Of a stretch of DNA of 64,000 nt, positions 42,189 to 51,289 are shown piece after piece (within the stretch, counting starts at the first letter, position 1; each line of letters starts with the position of its first letter). This DNA comes from Actinobacteria bacterium UBA2272 (lineage in GTDB: Bacteria; Actinomycetota; Coriobacteriia; Anaerosomatales; Anaerosomataceae): positions 434,001 through 498,000 of the forward strand of contig DDXA01000004.1 of NCBI GenBank assembly GCA_002347725.1, given 5' to 3'. The position numbers and the translations under genes are program-made. The notes under the pieces were generated by a model. It was given only the letters and a program-made list of their open reading frames with translations. It was not told where the DNA came from and ran no database searches.

Positions 42189-43181
42189 TTACCCGTACCG
42201 CTGCCGCAAACGGCGGCGGAGAACCTCTACCGGCACGCCGGACATCTTGCCGATGAGCAGCGTGCGCACCATCATCACCTCGGCCTGACGAGCCATGATG
42301 TAGCCGATGACCGGCTCCGGGCCTGCTGCCACCATGCGCGCCTGCTTCAGATAACGAACCTCGATGTCGTCGGCGAGCACGTCGTAGCGGGCCAGGTCGG
42401 CCACGTCCTCGGCATGCAGACCTCTGAACGGACCCGGCATGGCCGTGAGCGCTCCCGCCATCTCCGACACCGGCAGGGAGTACCGGCTCATCAGCCGGTC
42501 GGGGTCCAGATTCCCTCCCTCGATAAGCAGCCTCCGCGTCTCGGCGGCCTTGCGCTCCCGCACCCGGGCACGCAGAAGAGTCCGCACGTTCGCCAGATCG
42601 ACCTCAAGTGCGACGAGCCCGGTCAGGAACCGGCTTCTCGAGGCGCTGGCGTGCATGGCGAGCTCGGCGAACAGCGCGCGGTCGATCTCCGTCGAGACCT
42701 GCTCGTCGGCCACGTCGGTGCCTTCACCCGCAAGACGCTCGTAGAGCTCCCGGAATCGCTTCGGGAGCGCGCCCACCTGGCCGGCGAACCGCTCCGGGAG
42801 CACCGTGCCGAGAGAGACAAGCAGCCCCTCGGTAGACTGGCCGAGAGAATCGGCTTTGAGTCGCGCCTTGAGATTGGCGTAATCGTACGATGTGCGGAAG
42901 AAGCTGTTGACCGAGTCGGGCAGGTTGGCGGTCACGAGGAACCCGTAGAGCTCGTCGAGCGCCCGCTCGAACGCGCGCTCGACATCCTCTGCCACCTCGG
43001 CGCCCTCGAGGAACTTCCCGTACGGCGTGTCCGAGAGCACGCGCATCTGCTCGCGGAACGTCGCCGCGTCGAGCAGACGCTCGTAGGTGGCCGACGGCAG
43101 CATCCGGCCCTCGAGCACGCGAACGCGCCCGACGGCGTAGCCGTACCGGATGGAGTCTTTCACCGCCGTCCTGTACGCCAC
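42189..43181 (-). CDS. atpC: V/A-type ATPase subunit C
   Basis: Funnel-shaped subunit (330 aa) that joins the central stalk to the membrane K ring. It is alpha-helical, with family segments YGYAVGRVRVLEGRML near the N-terminus, TSYDYANLKARLKAD in the middle and MARQAEVMMVRTLLIGKM near the end. GTG 43181 follows aaggatc, five bases after the atpE stop. The order E-C-F-A-B is conserved. Confidence 0.92.
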   Translation of the reverse strand: MAYRTAVKDSIRYGYAVGRVRVLEGRMLPSATYERLLDAATFREQMRVLSDTPYGKFLEGAEVAEDVERAFERALDELYGFLVTANLPDSVNSFFRTSYDYANLKARLKADSLGQSTEGLLVSLGTVLPERFAGQVGALPKRFRELYERLAGEGTDVADEQVSTEIDRALFAELAMHASASRSRFLTGLVALEVDLANVRTLLRARVRERKAAETRRLLIEGGNLDPDRLMSRYSLPVSEMAGALTAMPGPFRGLHAEDVADLARYDVLADDIEVRYLKQARMVAAGPEPVIGYIMARQAEVMMVRTLLIGKMSGVPVEVLRRRLRQRYG

Positions 43182-43186
43182 GATCC

Positions 43187-43783
43187 TTATGCCCCCCCGT
43201 CGTCGCCGAACAGGATCCCGGCGACCGTCGCGATCAGCCGGTCCCGCTTCGCGTCGAGAAGTGAACTCGGCGAGACCTCGGAACTCACCCGGTCGGCAGC
43301 GAGCGTCACACCGTGCTCCAGCCTCGCCGGTTCGTCCGCGAAGACGAGACCCAGATCACGGCCGGCCACCCGGGTGACGGCGTCGGCAAGTCCCTCGAGC
43401 CTGCCGCGGTCGGCGGCCGCGATGCGCACGGTGTCGCCACCGCGGGCCTGGTGAGCGACGGCGCGCGCGATGAGGGCAACGTACGCGGCGTCAGGCAGCG
43501 CGATCAGTCGCACCTCGGCCTCCGCGAGCACGCGGTCGACCAGCTCGCGCTTGGCGGTCAGCGCCGCGTCACGCGCCGACAGCCGCGCGTTGGCCTCGAG
43601 CGTCTCGCCTTCTGCGCGCGCATCGCGCTCGGCAGCCGAGATGCGCGCGGCGGCCGAGGCGGCGGCCTCGGACTCCGCCTGGGCGATCATGCCCTCGGCG
43701 TGCTCGCGCGCGCGCTCGAGGATCAACCCGGCCTCCGCCCCCGCATCGCTCTCGATGCGTCCGATGATGTCCACCAGCGCCAT
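43187..43783 (-). CDS. atpE: V/A-type ATPase subunit E (peripheral stalk)
   Basis: Peripheral stator subunit (198 aa). The N-terminal half is a long Ala/Glu/Arg coiled coil (about 20-95) that pairs with subunit H; the C-terminal half is a small globular domain (EVRLIALPDAAYVALI, VSPSSLLDAKRDRLIATVAGILFG). ATG 43783 is used; the open frame upstream belongs to the atpK gene. It begins four bases after the atpK stop. Confidence 0.9.
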   Translation of the reverse strand: MALVDIIGRIESDAGAEAGLILERAREHAEGMIAQAESEAAASAAARISAAERDARAEGETLEANARLSARDAALTAKRELVDRVLAEAEVRLIALPDAAYVALIARAVAHQARGGDTVRIAAADRGRLEGLADAVTRVAGRDLGLVFADEPARLEHGVTLAADRVSSEVSPSSLLDAKRDRLIATVAGILFGDDGGA

Positions 43784-43787
43784 GGCG

Positions 43788-44294
43788 TCAGCTCGCGGGG
43801 TAGAGCGCCGCGATCCGCGACAGGATGATGATGGTCGTGATAAGCGAGAACACCGCGTAGGTCTCCACCAGCGCCGGGAAGATGAGCGCCTTGCCCGCTT
43901 CCTCACTCCGGCGCGCGACCATGCCGGCCGCGCCCACGGCCGTCATGCCCTGGTAGATCGCCGAGACAAGACAGATGGCCGCGACCGGCAGACAGGCGAG
44001 GAACACCTTGAATCCGGTGCTCGCGTCAATCGCGGGCACCGCGTCGCCGAAGAAACCGAAGAACGAGAGCACCAGGATCGCCGTGATGAGACCGTAGATC
44101 CCCTGCGTGCCCGGCATGGCGGCCAGCGGCAGCATCCTGCCGAACTTCTCGCTGTCCTCGGTCACGATGCCGGTTGCGGCGTTACTGATGCTCGTGATGC
44201 CGATCGCGGACCCGATGCCACCCCCGATGGCGGCGAACGCGGCGCCCATGACGGCCCAGGTAGTGCCGTCCAGACCCCAGACCACTTCGTTCAC
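43788..44294 (-). CDS. atpK: V/A-type ATPase subunit K (membrane rotor ring)
   Basis: Ion-carrying proteolipid (168 aa) made of two fused hairpins (four helices). The ion-binding Glu is E144 in VETYAV. PGTQGIYG in helix 2 gives T63 and Q64, and IYQGMTAVG gives Q115; these correspond to T64, Q65, Q110 and E139 that bind Na+ in Enterococcus NtpK, so a sodium-coupled enzyme is suggested. GTG 44294 overlaps the atpI stop (GTGA) and follows aaggaggc; a much longer open frame upstream is a shadow of atpI. Confidence 0.92.
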   Translation of the reverse strand: MNEVVWGLDGTTWAVMGAAFAAIGGGIGSAIGITSISNAATGIVTEDSEKFGRMLPLAAMPGTQGIYGLITAILVLSFFGFFGDAVPAIDASTGFKVFLACLPVAAICLVSAIYQGMTAVGAAGMVARRSEEAGKALIFPALVETYAVFSLITTIIILSRIAALYPAS

Positions 44295-46462
44295 GATAGC
44301 GTGCCTCCTTCCTGCCCCCGCACGACGGGGTGCAGAACGACAGACTTGGTATACGGCCTGAAGGGACGGTACGCCGTACCGCCACCTTCGTAGAACTTGC
44401 TGAAGAACTCCACGAACTGCAGGCGCGTGGGGTGCACGAATGCGCCAAGCAGGTTGATGGCCACGTTCACGCCGTGGCCCACGACGAGGATGAGAACGGC
44501 GAACAGCCATCCGATGGGCACCGGTCCCAGCTGCATCGGCGCCACCATGGCGCCGAGCATGTTCATGACCTGACCGACGAGCACGCTCGCAAGTCCGAGC
44601 GCCGCGAGGCGCGTATAGGAGAGGAAGTCCGAGATAAGGCCCGTCATGCCGTAGGTCTCGTATGCGCCGACGAGCACGGCGAGCAGTGTCGAACGCGCGG
44701 GGCCGCCGACGACCACCGCGCCCACGCTGAGCGCGAGCAGCGCGATACCCACGGGGCCGGACGGCCCGCCCGTGCCGGTCGCGACGCCCCATGCCATGAG
44801 CAGCGCGAGCCATACCCACCCGAGCGCCTTCTGCCACACGGGGGCATCCGCATCACTCCCCGGAGCCCGATATGCCAGGCCCTTCATGATCAGTGTGGCC
44901 AGCAGGCCGACGATGAGCGCGGGCATCACCACGGCGCCCGGCAGGACACCCGCAGCGCCCATACCGACGACCGCAACTGTAGCGATGAGCCACAGGGTGG
45001 AGAACTGTCCCTTCACGGCCTCATCCCACTTGCCGGCCTTGACGTTGGCGGCCGCAGCCAGGCTGATGCCGAACACGATGTGAACCACGCCAAGCGCGAT
45101 GCTGATGACGAGAGCGATCATGATGTCCTGCATCGGATCGAGCACGATCAGCGCCCGCAAGGCGGCCGGAAGCGTGGTCGCGTCGATCGCGAAGTACGAG
45201 CCGGTGAGCGCGCCGAACACCATCGCCGACACGCCGCCATACATGAGCAGATCCATGAAGCGCCGAACGCCCGGCGCGACGTCCAGGCGCGTCTTGATAA
45301 GCCACGCGACCACACCGAGCACCAGTCCGTAACCGACATCACCAAGAGCCATGCCGAAGAACACCCAGAAGAAACCCGCGAACAGCGGCGTCGGGTCGAC
45401 CTCGCGATACCTCGGCAAGCCGTAGAGCTCGGTGAGCGTTTCGAACGGATGCAGGATGCCGGGGTTGTCGAGCCGCACGGGTGGCTCATCATCGGGACCG
45501 GGCTCTGCGAAGGTGAGGTCCGTCACGGCGCAAAGTGGGGCCAGTGAGGCTTCGAGTTCACCGCGTCGCTTGGCCTCGACCCACCCGCTGATCACGACCA
45601 CCCGCTCCGTGACGCCGAAGCGCTCCCGTACCGTCAGCGCTTCGCGCTCGGTTTCCAGACGCTCCGCGAGCGTGACTGCTCGTGTGTGATGTGCCGCCTC
45701 AAGTTCGTGCGCACGGGCCGTGAACCGCACTTCCTCGGCCTTCAGCCGCTCGATCATGTCGAGCGCCACGTCTATCTCCTCGGCGGGATAGTCGGAAAGC
45801 TCCGGAAAGGACACCTCGGTGAAGTCCGTGAGGTTGAGCAGGGCCTGCACGGCCTCGACGCTGTCGCGGTGTGCCATCACCACCCACGCCTGCCTGCTGC
45901 CGACAGGCCCGAGTTCCTCGACCGAGACCTCGGATACGGTCTCGCGAAGACGCTCCCGGATCGAGGCGCATTCAGTCGCCGGCACGGTACCGGTCAGTAA
46001 GGCGACGTGCTCCGTACCCTGCCAGCCGCTGATCTGGAGCCTGAGCGACTCCCAGGGTCGAAGATCCTCGACCAGGCCGTGCAGGCGAGAGCGCTGACGC
46101 TCGATGGTGGCGAGGCGGTCGGCGATCGTCTCACACTCGTTATAGAGCTCGCGAGACGCGTCGTCGGCCACCAGCGCGTAGTAGTCAGCTTCGTCGACGT
46201 GCAGCTTCTCGCTGATGAACGACGAGAACGGCGCATCGACCTCATGAAAGCGGCCAAGGAACGACGCTGTGAACTGAGCTTTGGCGATCAGCTCCTCAAG
46301 ATCGAGCAGGTCCGCCTCGACCGCGGCATCCATGGGTGCCGGCAGCTCGTGCTCGTCGGGCGAGATATCGAGCACACCGGCCCTCCGGAGCACGTCGACG
46401 ATCTCGCCGGTCGCGGACCCGTGCAAGAACGCGGTGACCTTGAGCATCCGGGCAACGGCCAC
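44291..46462 (-). CDS. atpI: V/A-type ATPase subunit I (membrane stator)
   Basis: Large membrane stator (723 aa) with a cytoplasmic N-terminal half (about 1-390, coiled coils) that holds the two peripheral stalks, and a C-terminal half with about eight helices and the essential Arg region, TGLISDFLSYTRLAALGLA. FFGMALGDVGYGLVLG marks the first helices. GTG 46462 follows a cggag site; ATG 46447 is possible. It overlaps the proteolipid gene by four bases. Confidence 0.94.
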   Translation of the reverse strand: MAVARMLKVTAFLHGSATGEIVDVLRRAGVLDISPDEHELPAPMDAAVEADLLDLEELIAKAQFTASFLGRFHEVDAPFSSFISEKLHVDEADYYALVADDASRELYNECETIADRLATIERQRSRLHGLVEDLRPWESLRLQISGWQGTEHVALLTGTVPATECASIRERLRETVSEVSVEELGPVGSRQAWVVMAHRDSVEAVQALLNLTDFTEVSFPELSDYPAEEIDVALDMIERLKAEEVRFTARAHELEAAHHTRAVTLAERLETEREALTVRERFGVTERVVVISGWVEAKRRGELEASLAPLCAVTDLTFAEPGPDDEPPVRLDNPGILHPFETLTELYGLPRYREVDPTPLFAGFFWVFFGMALGDVGYGLVLGVVAWLIKTRLDVAPGVRRFMDLLMYGGVSAMVFGALTGSYFAIDATTLPAALRALIVLDPMQDIMIALVISIALGVVHIVFGISLAAAANVKAGKWDEAVKGQFSTLWLIATVAVVGMGAAGVLPGAVVMPALIVGLLATLIMKGLAYRAPGSDADAPVWQKALGWVWLALLMAWGVATGTGGPSGPVGIALLALSVGAVVVGGPARSTLLAVLVGAYETYGMTGLISDFLSYTRLAALGLASVLVGQVMNMLGAMVAPMQLGPVPIGWLFAVLILVVGHGVNVAINLLGAFVHPTRLQFVEFFSKFYEGGGTAYRPFRPYTKSVVLHPVVRGQEGGTLS

Positions 46463-46465
46463 GGC

Positions 46466-46780
46466 TCACTCCGCCAGGTCTTCGAGAACCGCCACCAGCG
46501 CCCGCTCGACGCGCGCATCGGCCCGCTCGAGCGTCCGAGCCAGCGCGGCGTGATGCTCCATGCGGGTCTTCTCGGCACCGTCACGCACCGGTCCGAGGAT
46601 CGCCGCTGCGCGCGCCTGCGCCTCGCCGACCGCAGCCTCGTCAGCCCTGGCGTGGATCTCGGCGGCCTGTGCTGCCGCGTCGCGGACGATGCGCACGGCT
46701 TCCTCCCGGGCCTCCGCCACTCTGAGGCGTGCCGCCTCCTCGGCGTGCAGTATCTTCTCGAGCTTCTCCACGCCTGACAC
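46466..46780 (-). CDS. atpH: V/A-type ATPase subunit H (peripheral stalk)
   Basis: Small coiled-coil stalk subunit (about 104 aa) that pairs with E. The sequence is Ala/Glu/Arg-rich throughout (ILHAEEAARLRVAEAREEAV), as in archaeal H and Enterococcus NtpF. Start is GTG 46780, or GTG 46771, which has the better-spaced gggggtg site. The open frame up to 47239 is not coding. It is the first gene of the operon, so the promoter lies between it and the divergent gene at 46928; TATACT on the minus strand at 46868-46873 is a possible -10 box with no good -35. Confidence 0.83.
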   Translation of the reverse strand: MSGVEKLEKILHAEEAARLRVAEAREEAVRIVRDAAAQAAEIHARADEAAVGEAQARAAAILGPVRDGAEKTRMEHHAALARTLERADARVERALVAVLEDLAE

Positions 46781-46927
46781 CCCCGATGCCCACGGGCACG
46801 ATTGAAGTGATTCTACCATCGCGCCTCGAGAGCGCCCCCGGCACTTCCGCGGCCCCATGCTTGCTACAGTATAGTACGCACTACGCACGATTCCCCGAAC
46901 GTGAACGCACCTGAGCGGAACGACGCT

Positions 46928-47770
46928 ATGCCTCCCACGCGCACCTCCCGCCGCCCCGCGCGGCAGAGCAGGTACCGGTACCGCCGTCCGCACAGGACGC
47001 GCTCCCCCTATCCTGTGGCGACCGTCATCGTCGCCGCCCTTGGCCTGGCGGTGATCGCCTGGATGCTCTCGTGGGGGGCGGCAGGAACGGGCGATGATGC
47101 AGGTGCGGCGGTTGGATCTGCCGCTGAAGTCGCGGCGGCGGCCCCCGAGCGTGAGCCGACCCCGTTCTTCGCCTCGTACCGGAGCCTGCAGCTGAGACTG
47201 CCGGTCGACCCGGACGATCTCACCGCTCTTGCCTTCCATCAGGCCGCAGGCTCCTCGGCGCTGCCGATGACCTCACTCGTACCCGATGCGGACATGGCGC
47301 TGGCCAAACAGCTCAAGGCGGTTCCTCCGCTCGCGTCTGCGGCCGACTCCCCCTCCAGCGTCTGGGCGGGCAGCTGCCTGAGGCTCTGGCGCTCCAATCG
47401 CTCGGGACAGCCGGACACGGCGGTCGACCTCGGCGCCGATCCCGGCACGGCGGTGTGGTCTCCGGTGACCGGGACGATCGTCGAGGTCAAGGCGTACCAG
47501 CTCTACGGCGCGCACGACGACTTCGAGATCCACATCAGGCCGGATGGCTGGGACCACGTCGACGTCGTCCTCATCCATGTCGATGATGTCGTCGTGGGGG
47601 CGGGCGATCGGGTCTTCGCAGGCGCAACGCGGATCGCGAGCGTGCGCAAGATGTCCGATAAGATCGACATCCAACTCGGCGGCTATACGGCCAACGGCGG
47701 AGACCACGTGCACGTGCAACTCAACGAGATCGAAGTCACGGGCGTGCTGCCCGGACCCGAGGAGTCGTGA
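46928..47770 (+). CDS. M23-like extracytoplasmic protein with a defective zinc site
   Basis: A 280-aa protein with a basic cytoplasmic N-terminus, one anchor helix (VATVIVAALGLAVIAWML), a linker and a C-terminal M23-type fold (about 165-270): PDTAVDLGADPGTAVWSPVTG, then GGDHVHVQL. In active LytM/M23 enzymes the first metal ligand is His in HxGxDxG; here that place is Asp (DTAVDLG), so it is probably inactive and may bind peptidoglycan or activate another hydrolase. ATG 46928 is used; GTG 46901 is open but has no ribosome site. It is divergent from the ATPase operon. Confidence 0.75.
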   Translation: MPPTRTSRRPARQSRYRYRRPHRTRSPYPVATVIVAALGLAVIAWMLSWGAAGTGDDAGAAVGSAAEVAAAAPEREPTPFFASYRSLQLRLPVDPDDLTALAFHQAAGSSALPMTSLVPDADMALAKQLKAVPPLASAADSPSSVWAGSCLRLWRSNRSGQPDTAVDLGADPGTAVWSPVTGTIVEVKAYQLYGAHDDFEIHIRPDGWDHVDVVLIHVDDVVVGAGDRVFAGATRIASVRKMSDKIDIQLGGYTANGGDHVHVQLNEIEVTGVLPGPEES

Positions 47771-47772
47771 CG

Positions 47773-47994
47773 CTATTCGGACGTGCCAGGCTCTCCACCG
47801 GGCCGCGAGATGTAGCCCCGAAACCGCCGGTCGAACTCGTAACGCTCGAGACGTACCTTGCGATCGCAGCCACAGCAGCGAAGCCCGATGTCCATGCCGA
47901 GCTTGATGACCTCCCACTCGTTGGTGCCGCATGGGTGTGGCTTCTTGAGCCGTACGACGTCGCCGAGTCGTATGGGTGTTATCGGTACGGCCAC
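47773..47994 (-). CDS. DUF951-family protein
   Basis: Small conserved soluble protein (73 aa) with the family pattern LGDVVRLKKPHPCGTNEWEV, then LRCCGCDRKVRLERYEF; the three Cys-containing turns suggest a metal or nucleic-acid site. GTG 47994 has ggagacccc before it. It is convergent with the M23-like gene (two-base gap) and divergent from the ACT gene at 48070. In other Gram-positives it lies near chromosome-partition or ychF genes; its role is unknown. Confidence 0.85.
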   Translation of the reverse strand: MAVPITPIRLGDVVRLKKPHPCGTNEWEVIKLGMDIGLRCCGCDRKVRLERYEFDRRFRGYISRPGGEPGTSE

Positions 47995-48069
47995 GGGGTC
48001 TCCGTCGCACTCGCGGACCAGGGCGGGTAGAGTATAGCGCGTGACGTACGCGCCACTTGAAGGAGCCGC

Positions 48070-48345
48070 ATGCAGACCAGAGCGATCCTATCCGTCCTCG
48101 GCGCCGACCGCGTCGGTATCGTCGCCGCGATCGCAACAGCGCTTGCCGAGAACTCGGTCAACATCGAGGACATCCAGCAGAGCATCCTGTCCGGCGTCTT
48201 CTCGATGACGATGCTTGTCTCCATCGACGAAGAGGCGCACCCCTTCGAGCAGGTCCAGGCGCGTTTGGCCGAAGTAGCCGAGCAGCTCGGGATGCAGGTC
48301 ACGCTGCAGCGCGAGGACGTCTTCCGCTTCATGCACCGGGTCTAG
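48070..48345 (+). CDS. ACT-domain protein (UPF0237)
   Basis: A single ACT domain (91 aa) that probably binds an amino acid or other small ligand (AILSVLGADRVGIVAAIATALAENS is the typical beta-alpha start). It is almost always paired with a PFL/DUF711 protein, as here with the next gene. ATG 48070 follows gaaggagccgc. The ligand is unknown. Confidence 0.9.
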   Translation: MQTRAILSVLGADRVGIVAAIATALAENSVNIEDIQQSILSGVFSMTMLVSIDEEAHPFEQVQARLAEVAEQLGMQVTLQREDVFRFMHRV

Positions 48346-48399
48346 GCCACCACCCCGAACCGACCCGCCCCCTCGCACTCCCCGCCGGAGGTACCAGAC

Positions 48400-49767
48400 A
48401 TGCTCAACATCAGTCCCGAGGAGATCGCCGAGACGCTGCTCATGGTCCACCAGCAGCATCTCGACATCCGCACCGTCACGCTCGGCATCTCCATCGGCGA
48501 CTGCGGTGCCGACTCGTCCGGGGAGATGGCGCGCCGCCTGTACGACAAGGTCACACGCGCCGCCGAGCGACTCGTGCCGGTCTGCGAGGCCATCGAGCGC
48601 GAGTACGGCATCCCGATCCGCAACAAACGCATCGCGGTGAGCCCGGTGGCAGTGGTCGCCGGACGCTGCGCATGCGACGACCTCACACCGGTCGCCGAGG
48701 CGATGGACCGCGCCGCCGAGGCCGCCGGGGTCGACTTCATCGGCGGCTTCTCGGCGCTCGTACACAAAGGTGTCGGCGCCGGAGACGACGCACTCATCCG
48801 CTCCATCCCGGCCGCGCTCGCATCCACCTCGCGCGTGTGTTCGTCGGTCAACGTCGCCTCCACACGCGCAGGCATCAACATGGACGCGGTGGTGCGCATG
48901 GCGCACACGATCAAGGAGACCGCCGAACTCACCGCGGAGGCCGACTCCATCGGCTGCGCCAAACTCGTCGTCTTCGCCAACATGGTCGAGGACAACCCGT
49001 TCATGGCCGGTGCGATGCACGGCGCTGGCGAAGCCGACATCGTGGTCAACGTGGGGATCTCCGGACCTGGCGTGGTGCGTGCGGTGATCGCTGCGATGCC
49101 GCTGGAAGCGGACCTCACCGCCGTGGCCGAGGCCATCAAGGCGACGTCGTTCAAGATCACGCGCGCCGGGGAGCTCGTCGCGCGCGAGGCCGCACGGCGA
49201 CTCGGCGTCGCCATGGGTATCGTCGATCTCTCGCTCGCCCCGACCCCTGCCGAAGGCGACAGCGTCGCCGAGATCCTCGAAGCGATGGGCGTGGAGCGCT
49301 GCGGTGCGCCCGGCACCACCACGGCACTCGCGCTCCTGAACGACGCCGTCAAGAAGGGTGGCGCGATGGGCACGTCGTCGATCGGCGGGCTCTCCGGCGC
49401 GTTCATCCCCGTATCGGAGGACGCCGGCATGGTGCGCGCCGTGGAGTGCGGCGCGCTCAACTTGGAGAAGCTCGAGGCGATGACCGCCGTGTGCTCGGTG
49501 GGTCTCGACATGATCGCGATTCCGGGCGACACCCCCGCCGAGACGATCGCCGGCATCATCTCGGACGCGTGTGCGATCGGCGTCATCAACAACAAGACCA
49601 CCGCGGCGCGTCTGATTCCGGCGTTCGGCAAGCACGCCGGCGACCACGTGAGCTGGGGCGGGTTGCTCGGCGCCGCGCCCGTGATGAGCGTGTCCGAGTG
49701 GAGCAGCGCAACGCTCGTCCGCAGGGGAGGACGGGTCCCCGCCCCGCTCGGGAGTCTCCGAAACTAG
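48400..49767 (+). CDS. PFL/DUF711-family protein (UPF0210)
   Basis: Conserved protein (455 aa) related in fold to pyruvate formate-lyase-like barrels. Family segments are ISIGDCGADSSGEMARRLYDK, RIAVSPVAVVAG and the Gly-rich GGLSGAFIPVSEDAGM. The function is not settled in the literature I know. I see no glycyl-radical loop. ATG 48400 follows cggaggtacc. It forms a two-gene unit with the ACT protein, which may be its regulatory partner. Confidence 0.9.
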   Translation: MLNISPEEIAETLLMVHQQHLDIRTVTLGISIGDCGADSSGEMARRLYDKVTRAAERLVPVCEAIEREYGIPIRNKRIAVSPVAVVAGRCACDDLTPVAEAMDRAAEAAGVDFIGGFSALVHKGVGAGDDALIRSIPAALASTSRVCSSVNVASTRAGINMDAVVRMAHTIKETAELTAEADSIGCAKLVVFANMVEDNPFMAGAMHGAGEADIVVNVGISGPGVVRAVIAAMPLEADLTAVAEAIKATSFKITRAGELVAREAARRLGVAMGIVDLSLAPTPAEGDSVAEILEAMGVERCGAPGTTTALALLNDAVKKGGAMGTSSIGGLSGAFIPVSEDAGMVRAVECGALNLEKLEAMTAVCSVGLDMIAIPGDTPAETIAGIISDACAIGVINNKTTAARLIPAFGKHAGDHVSWGGLLGAAPVMSVSEWSSATLVRRGGRVPAPLGSLRN

Positions 49768-49852
49768 CCGCGGCGCGGGGCTTAGTACGACGCACCTTCC
49801 TGCCGATGTATCATTGGGGACGCAACGACCCCGTAGCCGATCGGTGCCCGAC

Positions 49853-50635
49853 ATGCGCAGCACCCACAGCACACATAGCCGACGGATCGCGCTGGCGAGT
49901 GCGGGTCTTGTCATGGCTCTCATCGCGGGCTCGGCTCTTCTCGCACACGCCGTCACGTATACCGGACCGACGACGACGTTGAGCGACGCCTACACATCCA
50001 CCACCGGCGTCACGTACACGTTCGGAACGCTCACCAATGGCAACGGCGAGATGGCCACTGGCGCGGCGATCACGTTCCCGGCAGGCACCGATGTCTCCGG
50101 CGCAACCGCGGTCAGCCCCGTCGGCACGGTCAGCGTCACCGGTCAGACGGTGACGATCACGTTCACGACCCCGGTCGCCCGCGGCGAGACGTACGCCGTG
50201 AGCATCGGCGGCATCACCAACCCGCCCACCGGCGGCACGTACAATGCCGGCAATCTGCGGATCTTCCTCGCGAATCCGGCCAACAACAACCCGCGCACCC
50301 CTGAGGATCTGCCGACCGGCGACTACACCATCGGCCCACGCGTGCTCACGCTGAGCGTGAGTCCGACATCGGTCGACTTCGATCTGCAGCCCGGAGTGGC
50401 CTCCCCGGTCCACGACGTCACGGTGAGCGTGACGTCGTCACATCCGTACATGGTAACCCGCGATATCGCCGGCGACGCCACTGCATTCGGACTCGACGTC
50501 ACCGGAGATGCGTCAGGCCCGAAGTCGGGCGGAACCGCTACGCTCGTCGACCAGTACCAGGCCACTGCGCCGTGGACGACCCCTGGTGATGCGACCTACG
50601 CGGCGACGGTCACGTACACCGTCGTGCAGGACTGA
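49853..50635 (+). CDS. Secreted two-domain beta-sandwich protein (first of a four-gene surface locus)
   Basis: A 260-aa exported protein with a signal peptide (LASAGLVMALIAGSALLAHA). Domain 1 (about 35-150) is Thr/Gly-rich beta sandwich; domain 2 (about 160-260) shares a pattern with the three genes downstream: LTLSVSPTSVDF, VTSSHPYMV at the place of their W motif, and the ending VTYTVVQD. No wall-sorting or lipobox signal is seen. ATG 49853 is chosen over an upstream GTG because it gives a normal signal peptide. I propose it as a pilus-like or surface-layer component, but that is inference. Confidence 0.72.
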   Translation: MRSTHSTHSRRIALASAGLVMALIAGSALLAHAVTYTGPTTTLSDAYTSTTGVTYTFGTLTNGNGEMATGAAITFPAGTDVSGATAVSPVGTVSVTGQTVTITFTTPVARGETYAVSIGGITNPPTGGTYNAGNLRIFLANPANNNPRTPEDLPTGDYTIGPRVLTLSVSPTSVDFDLQPGVASPVHDVTVSVTSSHPYMVTRDIAGDATAFGLDVTGDASGPKSGGTATLVDQYQATAPWTTPGDATYAATVTYTVVQD

Positions 50636-50759
50636 CACCCAAAATCGGGGCCGCTGGTCGCTGTGGGTCAACCGCTCGTCACAATTTTCCGCCGTACGGC
50701 AATGGGTGCTTCATTTCCTGCCCGCCGTGCCGAGAAGTACTGTAGAAAGCTAATCGTGT

Positions 50760-50795
50760 GGCCTGTGGGCCGCCAACCGACTGTGGCCACAGGCC
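50760..50795 (+). promoter_or_regulatory. Leader hairpin upstream of the surface-protein gene at 50824
   Basis: ggcctgtgg (50760-50768) pairs perfectly with ccacaggcc (50787-50795) across an 18-base loop, about 15 bases before the ribosome site aaggagg. A 5' hairpin in that place often stabilises abundant messages; a regulatory switch is possible. Confidence 0.4.
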
Positions 50796-50823
50796 GCGAC
50801 GGACAAACAAGGAGGAACACCGC

Positions 50824-51252
50824 ATGAAGAGAACCGTACTGGCAGCCGTCATGGTGGTTGCGCTGATGTTCGGCATCGTGGCCTATGCAGTTGCCGCCGA
50901 TGAGGACGTCGTCGTCACCGCCCGCGTCAACCCCGCCTTCTCGATGACGATCGACACCAACGCGATCGACTTCACCGGTCTGAACGTCGGCGACACCGAC
51001 AGCGGCACCGCCGTCATCACCGTCAAGTCGAACAAGCTCTGGGACTTCACCAAGAGCGATGTCGTCGATCCGCTGCTCGTCCCGGTCCTGAGCGAGGCCA
51101 CCGATGTCGCTGAAGGCGTTGGCCAGGCCCGCGGCGTGACGGACATCACCGCCACCTACGATATCGACCTGACTGTGGATGAGGCCTACGACCTCCTGGC
51201 CGACACCGACTACACCGCTACCTACAACTACGACGCCGTGCAGCAGCCGTAG
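50824..51252 (+). CDS. Small secreted single-domain protein, WDFT type
   Basis: A 142-aa exported protein: signal peptide (TVLAAVMVVALMFGIVAYAVA), then one beta domain with VTARVNPAFSMTIDTNAIDF, KSNKLWDFTKSDV and a C-terminal YNYDAVQQP. The layout matches the next gene (WDFTDSS, YTAVQQ) closely enough to call them paralogues. ATG 50824 has an ideal site (aaggaggaacaccgc) and a leader hairpin, and a strong hairpin follows, so it may be highly expressed as a separate unit. Perhaps the major subunit of a surface structure. Confidence 0.75.
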   Translation: MKRTVLAAVMVVALMFGIVAYAVAADEDVVVTARVNPAFSMTIDTNAIDFTGLNVGDTDSGTAVITVKSNKLWDFTKSDVVDPLLVPVLSEATDVAEGVGQARGVTDITATYDIDLTVDEAYDLLADTDYTATYNYDAVQQP

Positions 51253-51289
51253 GCAGCCCCGGTACGTACTTCTACTACATGCGTAGCGT

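Noticed and set aside
47273..48136. Minus-strand open frame of 287 codons over the M23-like and DUF951 genes
   Set aside because: It covers two better-supported genes, and its translation is Arg-rich without any motif.
48057..49982. Very long open frames on both strands over the ACT and PFL genes
   Set aside because: GC-rich third positions keep shadow frames open. The real genes have family motifs and ribosome sites; the shadows have neither.
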